From assembly GCA_025451135.1 (NCBI GenBank), contig JANWKW010000173.1:1-8411 (forward strand): a stretch of DNA of 8,411 bases. Reading direction: 5' to 3'. This DNA is from Vulcanimicrobiia bacterium (lineage in GTDB: Bacteria > Vulcanimicrobiota > Vulcanimicrobiia > Vulcanimicrobiales > Vulcanimicrobiaceae). The position numbers and the translations under genes were made by a program. Shown piece by piece: positions 1 to 7,600 of the stretch. Below the pieces are notes generated by a model that was not told the DNA's origin, made no database searches, and saw only the letters and a list, made by a program, of their open reading frames with translations. Every line of letters begins with the position of its first letter. Position 1 is the stretch's first letter.

Positions 1-126
1 ACCACTTCCAAAGGCCTCGTGCGCCGTCCCGCGGATCCGTCCGCGTATACGGCCGTTCGATGGATCGCCCCCAAGGTCGCGCCCAAGTCGGCACTGACCT
101 TCACCTATGAGGTTCGCGTCAAATGA
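1..126 (+). CDS. C-terminal end of a probable DUF11-like surface protein (5' truncated by window)
   Basis: Reading frame 1 is open from the first base to a TGA at 124-126 and encodes the last 41 residues of a protein that starts outside the window. The tail contains a 'YTAVRW' stretch, then 'APKVAPKSALTFTYEVRVK' at the very end. That pattern (aromatic/Trp strand, 'laP' turn, alternating hydrophobic strand ending in V-x-V-K) is how DUF11 / conserved-repeat domains usually close, and it resembles the gene 3 segment 'LTWTVPALAPSSDTLLTY'. The downstream gene starts inside its stop codon (ATGA), so the two are probably co-translated. Too little is visible to say more than a likely secreted beta-sandwich protein. 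That the frame is coding is supported by its GC-rich third positions and the clean overlap junction. Confidence 0.72.
   Translation, partial: TTSKGLVRRPADPSAYTAVRWIAPKVAPKSALTFTYEVRVK
108..126 (+). promoter_or_regulatory. Ribosome binding site and ATGA start/stop overlap of gene 2
   Basis: A TGAGG stretch at 108-112 lies 10 bases before the ATG at 123-125 and could act as a Shine-Dalgarno site. The ATG overlaps the TGA stop (124-126) of the upstream gene, the usual layout for termination-reinitiation coupling. Together with the signal peptide that begins exactly here, this fixes the start of gene 2 at 123. Confidence 0.6.
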
Positions 127-2426
127 AGCTCCTTCGCATTTTCGTTGCGTTGGCGGTATTCGCGAGCAGTGTGACGGTCGGTGTCACGACCCAGTCTCCG
201 CAGCCCGTCCGGGCCGCCCAGACCGCGCCCAACACCACGATCCAGAACACCGCGAGTGCCACGTATACCGACGCCAACAACGTCACGTACACGACCCAAT
301 CCAACACCGTCACGACGCTCGTCGGCAACGCGCCGACGCTGACCGTCACGACCAATAACGGCGCTTCCGCCGGTACGGCGACCGACGCTCCGGGGCAGGT
401 CGTCACCGACACCTACACCCTGACCAACACCGGCAACGCGGCCGGCAACTTCCAGCTGACCGCGGCCGGCGTCTCCGGCGCGGGCAACGACAACGCCAGC
501 ACGTCGTCGGTGCAATACATCTACAACGCCACGACGTACGGCACACTCGCCCTGCTCAACACCGCGTTGAACTCGGCGGCGGCGACCGCCGTCAACGGCA
601 CCATCACGGTCGGCGTGCAGTACACGCTCTCGGCCTCGCCTGCGAACGTCCCGGGCGCGGTCACTACCGCGCTGACCGGCACCATCACCTACCCGACCGT
701 GGGCGGCGCGTCGACGCAGACCTCGCCGACGGCCAACAACACCTACAGCGACACCGTCCAGAGCGACGCGCGCCTCGACCTGCAGAAGACCAGCAGCCAG
801 GGCGGGTCGGCTCCGTACGACATCACCTACACCATCAAGGCCAACGACGGCGGCAACTTCCCGGCCAAGGCGCTCTCGGCCGCGTTGAACAACGCGCTCG
901 GGTTCCCGAACTCGGCCGGCTGCGCGATCATCGTCGATAAGGTCCCGACCTACGGCGGCAACTCGCCGGTCATCAACGGCACGCCGGCGATCACCGCGAC
1001 CGCCGGCACCAACGGCTATCCGGCCTCGGGCACGACGACGGCCGTGTATTACACGACCAACGCCACCGGCTCGGCCGGCTGGACCACCACCAAGCCGGGC
1101 AACCCGACGTTCGTCGCCGTCTTCGAGACGGTCACCGCGGGCACGACCTGTTTGAACACCAACGCCGGCTCGTCGGCGGGCAGCGTACCGGCCCCGGCCA
1201 TCACGCTCTCGTTCGTCGTGCCGCAGCCGTCGGGTCCGGGATCGGGCAACGCCGGCGCCTACCTCAATATCGCCAACGGCATCGTCGGCGACAACCAGCC
1301 CACCGAGCACATCCTCGGCCCGGGCATCCCGAACACCACCGTCGACAACGCCGGCGGCGCGACCGTCGTCACGACCGCGGCCGAAGGCTTCGAGAACGTC
1401 ACCGCGACCAACGGTCCGAGCGGCGCCTCGCAGATCACGTCCGACAAGGCGCACCAAGCGGCCGGCATCCTCAACGGTCCGACGGCCGTCACCTACAGCC
1501 AGGCCAACCTGCAGGCCAGCGCAGGCTGGACCGGCAGCTACGACGGCGTGGTCGCGACGAACACGACCGACGACTTCACCGAGGCCTCGTTGACCCCGGC
1601 CGCGTTCACGTCGATCAATAGCGGCACGGTCGCGGGGACGCCCAACGGCAACACCTATAGTTCGACCGCGACCGTCAACGTCGCCAACGCGCTCTACAAC
1701 AGCGGGAACGTGGACGACTCGTTCACGGTCGTCGCGACCGCCCCGGCCGGCGGCTGGACCGTCCAGCTCTATCCGGACAACGCCGGACACACCGGACCCG
1801 GGGCGGCGGCGTATGCCGGCTGCACCGCGGCCGCCGCGAGCTGCACCACCACGATCGCGCTGACCTCGGGCCAGGCGATCCAATACTGGGCCGTCTACGT
1901 CTCGCCGAACGGCCAACAGGCGTTCGTCCGCAAGGATGCCAGCATCGTCGCGACCAGCGTGGCGGACGGCACCCAGACCAACGCGACGCATAACGAGATC
2001 TACTCCGGCTTCATCGTCTTGACGAAGTCGGTCGTCGTCACCAGCAACGGCTGTCCGGCGGGCGTCACGCCTCCGGCCGGCGGCGTCTGCCCGGGCGGCG
2101 TGCTCACGTATAGCGTCGACTATCGCAACATCGCCATCCCCGGCAACGGCACCGAGGTCGCCAACCCCGGTCTGTTCCTGATCACCAAGCCCGGCACGCT
2201 GATCGTGTCCGAAGACGGCGCGGCGATCGGCAACACCTGGGCGGCCAACACCAACGGGCTGAACGCCCCGGCCACCGACACCCCGGGAACGGGCGGTCCG
2301 TGGACCTCGACGTTCACCACCAATACCGCCGCATCGACCGCATTCACGTGCACGATCGGCGGCGCCGCGTTCCAACTGCAAGCCGGTTGGAACGGCGTCG
2401 TAAGCTTCGCCGTTACGATCAAGTAG
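123..2426 (+). CDS. Secreted DUF11-like repeat surface protein (767 aa)
   Basis: A predicted secreted beta-rich protein with no catalytic motif; the likely role is structural or adhesive at the cell surface (inference). Residues 1-31 form a signal peptide (MKLLR, hydrophobic core, cleavage near V29-R30-A31). Residues 38-67 carry the 'NTASATYTD...SNTV' module often found at the start of DUF11 proteins. Residues about 93-210 contain 'YTLTNTGN' and look like an Ig-like domain. The middle (about 220-620) is low-complexity, rich in Thr, Asn, Ala and Gly, and not assignable by eye. Residues 630-767 resemble a terminal DUF11-type domain: 'FIVLTKSVVVTS', C644 and C656 around a PP-x-GG loop, then 'GGVLTYSVDYRN', ending in 'GVVSFAVTIK'. 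There is no LPXTG, PEP-CTERM or other sorting tail, so attachment must be by another route. The first 200 or so residues parallel gene 3, suggesting old duplication. ATG 123 is chosen because the signal peptide starts there. That it is a real gene is very likely; the function is not established. Confidence 0.9.
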   Translation: MKLLRIFVALAVFASSVTVGVTTQSPQPVRAAQTAPNTTIQNTASATYTDANNVTYTTQSNTVTTLVGNAPTLTVTTNNGASAGTATDAPGQVVTDTYTLTNTGNAAGNFQLTAAGVSGAGNDNASTSSVQYIYNATTYGTLALLNTALNSAAATAVNGTITVGVQYTLSASPANVPGAVTTALTGTITYPTVGGASTQTSPTANNTYSDTVQSDARLDLQKTSSQGGSAPYDITYTIKANDGGNFPAKALSAALNNALGFPNSAGCAIIVDKVPTYGGNSPVINGTPAITATAGTNGYPASGTTTAVYYTTNATGSAGWTTTKPGNPTFVAVFETVTAGTTCLNTNAGSSAGSVPAPAITLSFVVPQPSGPGSGNAGAYLNIANGIVGDNQPTEHILGPGIPNTTVDNAGGATVVTTAAEGFENVTATNGPSGASQITSDKAHQAAGILNGPTAVTYSQANLQASAGWTGSYDGVVATNTTDDFTEASLTPAAFTSINSGTVAGTPNGNTYSSTATVNVANALYNSGNVDDSFTVVATAPAGGWTVQLYPDNAGHTGPGAAAYAGCTAAAASCTTTIALTSGQAIQYWAVYVSPNGQQAFVRKDASIVATSVADGTQTNATHNEIYSGFIVLTKSVVVTSNGCPAGVTPPAGGVCPGGVLTYSVDYRNIAIPGNGTEVANPGLFLITKPGTLIVSEDGAAIGNTWAANTNGLNAPATDTPGTGGPWTSTFTTNTAASTAFTCTIGGAAFQLQAGWNGVVSFAVTIK
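234..323 (+). repeat. Shared N-terminal module, copy 1 (gene 2 residues 38-67)
   Basis: This 30-residue segment, with key residues I40, N42, A44, A46-T47-Y48, D50, T55-Y56 and S60-N61-T62-V63, aligns without gaps to gene 3 residues 45-74 with 18 identities. It sits just after the signal peptide in both proteins. The motif is typical of the start of DUF11-type surface proteins. It is a protein-level repeat; the DNA has diverged. Confidence 0.75.
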
Positions 2427-2461
2427 CGTCGGAGCTGAAGTCGATCGGCACTGAGTCTGCG

Positions 2462-4684
2462 ATGCGGAAGCATCTCCGGCTGATCGTCGGCATCGTCATG
2501 GTTCTCGGGCTCGCGCTCGGGAGCCATGGCGATGTCTTTGCCGCATCCGCTCCGCAACCGAGCGGCTCCTCGCCGACCGCCACGCAGGGCGGCACCGCGA
2601 TCCTCAACGTCGCGACCGCGACCTACGCGGATGCGGCGGGCGAGACGTACTCCACCATCTCGAACACCGTCCAGACGACCGTCGCGCTGATCGGCGCGCT
2701 GGTCGTCGATCCGAAGGTCCCGGCGGCGGACCTCGCCGCGGCGGCGACGGATCGCGCGCCGGCCGGACCGACCACGCGCACGTTCACGATCACCAACACG
2801 TCGAATATCCCGGACGCCTACACCATCACGACCGAGGCCAACGCGGCCGCGGCGCTCGTCTCGATCGTCTATCGATCCGGCAGCGCGTCGATCCCGGTGA
2901 CGGTCGGGTCGACCGTCTCGCCGACGGTCGCGCCGGGCGATTCGATCAGCGTCGCCGTCAAGGTCGACACGACCGGCCTGAGCATCGATACGGCGGTCCC
3001 GGTGACGATCACCGCGCGCACCACCGCGACGGGCACCACCAACGGTCTGCAGTCCGATTCGGGCGAGCAGTGGATCGTGGTCGCCAAGGGCGCAGACCTC
3101 GTCGGACCGGGTGGTCCGAACACGCGCATCGCCAAGACCGTCGATCACACCACGGTCGTGCAATCGCAGCCCGGCGGTACGGTCACCTACGATATCGTCG
3201 CGATGAACTCGGGCGGTTCGGCCGCCGCCAACGTGGTCGTCACCGACGCCATCCCGACCGGCTTGACGGCCGATCCGGCGACCGTGGTGGCGAAGATCGA
3301 CGGCGCCGTCGTCCCGAGCACCGCGGACCTCGCGAACGGCACGCTGACGGTCCGGGTCGCATCGCTGCCGTCCGGGAGCACGCTCGACGTCTCGTTCGCT
3401 TGCGCGGTGCCGAACGGCCAGACCATCGGCCTGACCTACGTGAACGTGGCGGCCATCTCGGCCGACGGCATCCCGAACCTTCCGACCACGCCGACCAGCG
3501 TGCTGACGGGCAGCGCGAATATCGTCTTCGACGGCTACGCCGGCGGGGTGCAGCCGGTCGGCGGCGCGATCGTCACCCTGCTCGACGCGAACGGCCAGCC
3601 GGTCGTGCTCTCGACCGGACACGCGCCCAGCCTGACGGGCACGCAGACCGGTTCCTTCGCGAACGGGCAGAACCCGTACGTCACCGGACCGGACGGCACG
3701 TACGGCTTCGATCTCGATGCGTCGAAGATCACGGGCCCGACGCAGTACCTGCTGACGATCAGCTCGCCGAACTACCTCAACCGGCGGATCGCGCTCGATC
3801 TGACGCCCGGTTCCGGCGGCACCCCGCTCTACGACGTCGCCGTGACCGCACTCGACAACCAGCCGCTCGCGATGGCGGGCGGGTTCTCGCTGACGTCCAC
3901 CAACGTCAACATCGATAACATCTTCGGATTTTTCGGCAACCTGCCGCTCTTCCGGGCGCGCACGCTTGTCGTCACCAAGAATGTCGATCGGCAGGTCGCC
4001 CAACCGGGCGACCGCCTCGACTACAGCATCGACATTCAGAACACCTCAGCTTCGACGATCGGCTCCACGCAGATCGTCGACACGCTGCCGGCCGGGCTCG
4101 CATACGCGCCCGGTACGGCCAAGCTCGATGGCGTGGCGCTGGAACCGACCATCAACGGCCGCACGTTGACCTGGACGGTACCGGCGCTCGCGCCATCGAG
4201 CGACACTCTCCTGACGTACGTGTGCGTCGTTTATCCGTCCGTCGCCACCGGGACGAACCTGACCAACAGCGTCGGCGTGACGGGACTGATCCCCGGCACG
4301 ACGGCGACCACGACGGCCAACGCCAACGTCTCGGTCCAGATCGTCGGCGGCGCCTTCTCGCAGCGCCAGGTGATCACCGGCCGCGTCTTCGTCGACGCGA
4401 TGAAGACCGGCCGCTTCCGCTCGGGCGACACCGGCATCGCGGGCGTCCGCGTCTTCCTCGAAGACGGTTCCTCGGTCGTGACCGACGCGCAGGGCCGGTT
4501 CTCGTTTCCGGGCGCGCGGCCTGGTATGCACGTCCTGCGCGTCGATCCGACCACCCTGCCGCTGGGCGTGCATCCGTACGACGGCTATCCGGTCACGTCG
4601 TCGCGCTCGGCCCAGCAGCTGGTGCACGGGTTGATGGACGACGGCTTGATCGAAGACGTCGAGTTCGCGATGGCCCCGCAATGA
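2462..4684 (+). CDS. Secreted DUF11 / SdrD-B-like domain surface protein (740 aa)
   Basis: A predicted exported multi-domain beta-sandwich protein. Residues 1-27 are a signal peptide (MRKHLR, hydrophobic core, cleavage after V25-F26-A27). The module at 45-74 matches gene 2. Residues about 105-215 ('TFTITNTSN') look Ig-like. A first DUF11-type repeat covers 222-345, a CNA-B/carboxypeptidase-regulatory-like domain about 355-465 ('GGAIVTLLDANGQPV', 'TGPDGTYGFDL'), a second DUF11 repeat 501-632, and an SdrD-B-like domain 637-740 ('VITGRVFVDA', 'GIAGVRVFLEDG', 'VVTDAQGRFSFPG', 'HVLRVDPTTLPLG'). The only two cysteines, C314 and C588, sit at the same place in the two DUF11 repeats. The open frame extends upstream to an ATG at 2300, but that part is Arg-rich shadow of gene 2; ATG 2462 is chosen because it starts the signal peptide. 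The Shine-Dalgarno is weak (TGAG at 2452-2455). It overlaps gene 4 by 4 bases. In related proteins an SdrD-B domain can be followed directly by a barrel like that of gene 4, so the two probably work together (inference). Confidence 0.9.
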   Translation: MRKHLRLIVGIVMVLGLALGSHGDVFAASAPQPSGSSPTATQGGTAILNVATATYADAAGETYSTISNTVQTTVALIGALVVDPKVPAADLAAAATDRAPAGPTTRTFTITNTSNIPDAYTITTEANAAAALVSIVYRSGSASIPVTVGSTVSPTVAPGDSISVAVKVDTTGLSIDTAVPVTITARTTATGTTNGLQSDSGEQWIVVAKGADLVGPGGPNTRIAKTVDHTTVVQSQPGGTVTYDIVAMNSGGSAAANVVVTDAIPTGLTADPATVVAKIDGAVVPSTADLANGTLTVRVASLPSGSTLDVSFACAVPNGQTIGLTYVNVAAISADGIPNLPTTPTSVLTGSANIVFDGYAGGVQPVGGAIVTLLDANGQPVVLSTGHAPSLTGTQTGSFANGQNPYVTGPDGTYGFDLDASKITGPTQYLLTISSPNYLNRRIALDLTPGSGGTPLYDVAVTALDNQPLAMAGGFSLTSTNVNIDNIFGFFGNLPLFRARTLVVTKNVDRQVAQPGDRLDYSIDIQNTSASTIGSTQIVDTLPAGLAYAPGTAKLDGVALEPTINGRTLTWTVPALAPSSDTLLTYVCVVYPSVATGTNLTNSVGVTGLIPGTTATTTANANVSVQIVGGAFSQRQVITGRVFVDAMKTGRFRSGDTGIAGVRVFLEDGSSVVTDAQGRFSFPGARPGMHVLRVDPTTLPLGVHPYDGYPVTSSRSAQQLVHGLMDDGLIEDVEFAMAPQ
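2594..2683 (+). repeat. Shared N-terminal module, copy 2 (gene 3 residues 45-74)
   Basis: Partner of the segment at 234-323. Conserved positions are I47, N49, A51, A53-T54-Y55, D57, T62-Y63 and S67-N68-T69-V70. Like copy 1, it lies just downstream of the signal peptide, so it may be a common docking or capping segment of the mature proteins (inference). Confidence 0.75.
3125..3496 (+). repeat. DUF11-type domain, copy 1 (gene 3 residues 222-345)
   Basis: The domain opens with 'RIAKTVDHTTVVQSQPGGTV' and continues with 'TYDIVAMNSG', 'VVVTDAIPTGL', 'IDGAVV' and 'SFACAV'. This order (K-x-V-D, P-G-x-x-x-x-Y, N-x-G/T, V-x-D-x-I/L-P-x-G-L) is the hallmark of DUF11 / conserved-repeat domains. It carries C314. 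Confidence 0.8.
3962..4357 (+). repeat. DUF11-type domain, copy 2 (gene 3 residues 501-632)
   Basis: Same layout as copy 1: 'TLVVTKNVDRQVAQPGDRLD', 'YSIDIQNTS', 'QIVDTLPAGLAYAPGTAKLD', 'LTWTVPALAP' and 'TYVCVV'. It carries C588 at the position equivalent to C314. The exact end is approximate, just before the SdrD-B-like domain. Confidence 0.82.
4681..4684 (+). promoter_or_regulatory. ATGA start/stop overlap of genes 3 and 4
   Basis: The ATG of gene 4 (4681-4683) overlaps the TGA of gene 3 (4682-4684). No convincing Shine-Dalgarno lies 5-12 bases upstream (the sequence there is GCGATGGCCCCGCA), so gene 4 probably depends on ribosomes finishing gene 3. This fits two products needed in fixed proportion (inference). 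Confidence 0.65.
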
Positions 4685-7600
4685 CGAACGTCCTCCGGCG
4701 CGTCGCGGCGGTCGCGGTGACGGTCGCGTTCGTCTTCACGACGCACGACCTGTCGTTCTCCGCCGCCACCGAACCGGCACCGGTCCCGACCGCCTCGCCC
4801 GCCGCGGCGAGCGTCGTCGCGGCCGGAGCGGGCGGCAATCCGGGCATCGCGCCCGCGGCACCGTCCTCGCCGGGGCCGGTCGGCAATACCACGCTGTTCG
4901 GCGATCTCGCGCATCTGGTCTATACGGCGACCGGCGATCTGTCGGCCGACTTCGTCACGCCGAGCGACGGCTACGCATCGCCCACCATCTCGCAGCGTTT
5001 CGTCGTGACCACCGTTCGCGACGCGGGCGTCGAGATCGCGGTCGACGGCGAGGTGGTGCCCTCCAAGCAGATCGGCAAGCGCGTCGTCGTCATCAAGAGC
5101 GGGCTGACCCAGTACGAGTTCTTCGGCGTGATGCTCAAGCCGGGTCCCAACGTCGTGTCGATCACGCCACTGGGTCTGGACGGTCTGCGCGGCCCGTCGA
5201 AGACCGCCACGATCTACGGTCCCGGCATGCCCGTCTCGGTGAGCGCGACGCTCTCGCATCCGCTCGTCGCCGACGGCAGCGGCGTGGAACAGCTGCAGAT
5301 CGCCGCGGTCGACCGCTGGGGACATCCGGCCATGCCGGGCGCCACCGTCAAGGTCTCGGTCGTGGAAGGCGACGTCAAGTTGGGCAACGCCGCGCCGGCT
5401 CCGACCGCCGCGACCATCCCGGGGCCGCGGCCGTCGGCACAGCCCGACGATACGACCTCCGGCGACGCCAGCCCGGACCGCTCGCTCGACGCGCCGCTCG
5501 GCGACGGCGGCGTGCTCTCGATCCCGATCCACGCAGGATTGGTCCCGGGCCCGCTGCGCCTCTCGATGGTCTCCGGCGACGTCACCCAGACGCAGACGTT
5601 CTACATCGCCCCGTACGTGCGCAAGGCGTTCGTCAACGGCGTGCTCTCGATCGGCGCAGGCGCGATCCCGGCGGCGGTCAACGGCGACGGCGAGTACGAC
5701 GGCGGCGGCGCGCGCCGCGGGCGGGCCGCGCTCTACGGCAGCGGCAAGGTCGGCAAGCAGTCGGTGCTGACGTTCTCCTACGAATCGCAGAACCGTCTCG
5801 CGCCGCTCTCGTCGGTCGGGCAGTTCGTCGACAATCCCAACGAACGTCCGTACCTCACCTACGGCGATGCGTCGACCCGGACCGACGACCTGCATTCGAA
5901 CGACCACGTGTTCGCGCGCCTGGACGCCGGCCGCAGCAGCTTCACGTGGGGACAGTTCACGGCCGACACCGGGTCGGCGGCCAGCGTCGGCAGCTTCCGT
6001 CAGCTCTTGAGCGGTGCGAAGGCCGACATCAACGTGGGCGGCGCGCACCTGACCGCGTTCACCGCGAAGAACCCGGTAGGCTACGCCTCGGAGATCTTGA
6101 GCGCGACCGGCCTCTCGGCGCTGGCGCAGCCGCTGCGCGCCAACATCCTGGTCGGATCCGACTACCTGACCCTGGTCTCGATCGACCGGCGCACCGGCGC
6201 CGTGCTCTCGCAGACGCCGCTTCAGCGCAACATCGACTACACGATCGACTACGCGACCGGGACGCTGCGTTTCATCAATCCGCCCTTGCCGTTCGACGCG
6301 AACTTCAATCCGCAATCGGTGCTGGTGCAGTACCAGTACGCGGGCATCGGCGTGGCCGCGCAGACGACCGGCGGACGTCTCGGATTCGATCTCGGTCGCG
6401 GCGGCGCGACCAGCCTCGAGTTCGGCTACGTCAACTCCGCCAGTGGTTCGTCCGACTTCGCGCTCTTCCAGCAGTCGCTCTCCGGGAAGCTTCCGGGCGG
6501 AGGATGGTCGATCTCGCACGCGACCAGCCGCGGCCAGGCGCCCGGGACGACCGGCTTGATCCAACCCATCGGCTTGGACTCGGGCAACGCGTGGCACGCG
6601 GCCTACCTGCAGCGTCAAGGCTTCAACACGCTCAGCCTCGACTACCAGAACACCTCGGCCGGCTACGCCAACCCGTACGGCGGCCTCTCGGTGCCGGGCT
6701 TCATGTCGTATCGTCTGGCGTTCCAGCGGACGGTGCCGCGTCACAGCGATATGACGCTCTCGATCGACGGCCAGCAGAATCACGGCGTCGGGATCGACAA
6801 CGCGCAGGCCGGCGCGTCGCTCACCTTCCGGCAGTACCTCGGCCAGCGGCTCTCGATGATCCTCGGGATGAACGTGCACACCCAGCATGACGGCGTCACG
6901 GACCCGTCCGGGACGGGGACGCCGGTCACCTCGAGCGGCACGGTCGCCCAGACCGAGGTCGGCATCGACTACCGGCCGTCGTCGCGGCTGGCGCTCACGG
7001 TCGACCGGACCGCGACGTTCGCGGGCACCGGCGTCGACACGACGCAGCCCGCCCAGACGATCGCGCAATTGACCTACAACATGGACAAGCGCGGCAAGTT
7101 CTACGTCCGCGAGCTGATCAGCGACGCGCCGGTCGCGGCGTTCGCGCAGGCGACCTCGAACCTGTCGATCGCCGGGAACGCGACCCACGCGACCCAGTTC
7201 GGGATCGAGCGCACGCTGAGCCCGGCGACGACCGTGACGTCGGACTATCTGATCTCGCAGACAGGCAGCGGCACCGATATCTATTCGGCGATCGGCGTCC
7301 AAGAGAAGTTCCGGGTCGGCAAGGATCTCGGCGGCAATCTGTTCGTGCAGAGCGCGAACGCCAGCGGCGCGTCGGCCGAAGGCTTCACCGTTTGGGGTGC
7401 GACCCTGAACTACGCCTCGCCGAACGGGCTGCGTGCGGCGCTGGCCTATCAGACCCGCACCGGCTCGACCGGCGGTTCGACGCTCTCGGCGGGCTTCGCG
7501 GGCCCGATCAACCCGAACGCCTCGATCGTCGGCTCGCTCAACCACGCCTACTCGGGCAACTCCGCCTCGGTCAACGACCAGGTCTCGCTGGCCTACCGGC

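Noticed and set aside
105..2381. Antisense ORF of 758 codons over gene 2
   Set aside because: Arg/Gly/Asp/Val-rich shadow produced by GC-rich third positions of the + strand gene; no signal, domain or ribosome site, and gene 2 has clear domains.
2300..2461. Upstream extension of gene 3 to an ATG at 2300
   Set aside because: Overlaps the coding end of gene 2, is Arg/His-rich, and would bury the signal peptide that starts at 2462.
2427..2461. Possible terminator or promoter in the 35-base gap between genes 2 and 3
   Set aside because: No stable hairpin with a T-run and no convincing -35/-10 pair could be seen; the gap is too short for much else.
3070..3918. ORF of 282 codons inside gene 3 in another + frame
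   Set aside because: More than a quarter Arg by eye with no domain; frame-shifted shadow of the DUF11 and CNA-B-like coding region.
2120..4003. Antisense ORF of 627 codons over the end of gene 2 and most of gene 3
   Set aside because: Arg/Asp-rich shadow that crosses a real gene junction; no recognisable protein features.
4222..4680. Upstream extension of gene 4 by 153 codons
   Set aside because: Arg-rich shadow of gene 3; the signal peptide and the ATGA overlap both place the start at 4681.
2330..4684. C-terminal sorting signals (LPXTG, PEP-CTERM, hydrophobic tail) on genes 2 and 3
   Set aside because: The proteins end in 'SFAVTIK' and 'VEFAMAPQ' with no motif, transmembrane stretch or basic tail.
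5946..6890. ORF of 314 codons inside gene 4 in another + frame
   Set aside because: Arg/Ala-rich shadow with no start signal; gene 4 is continuous through it.
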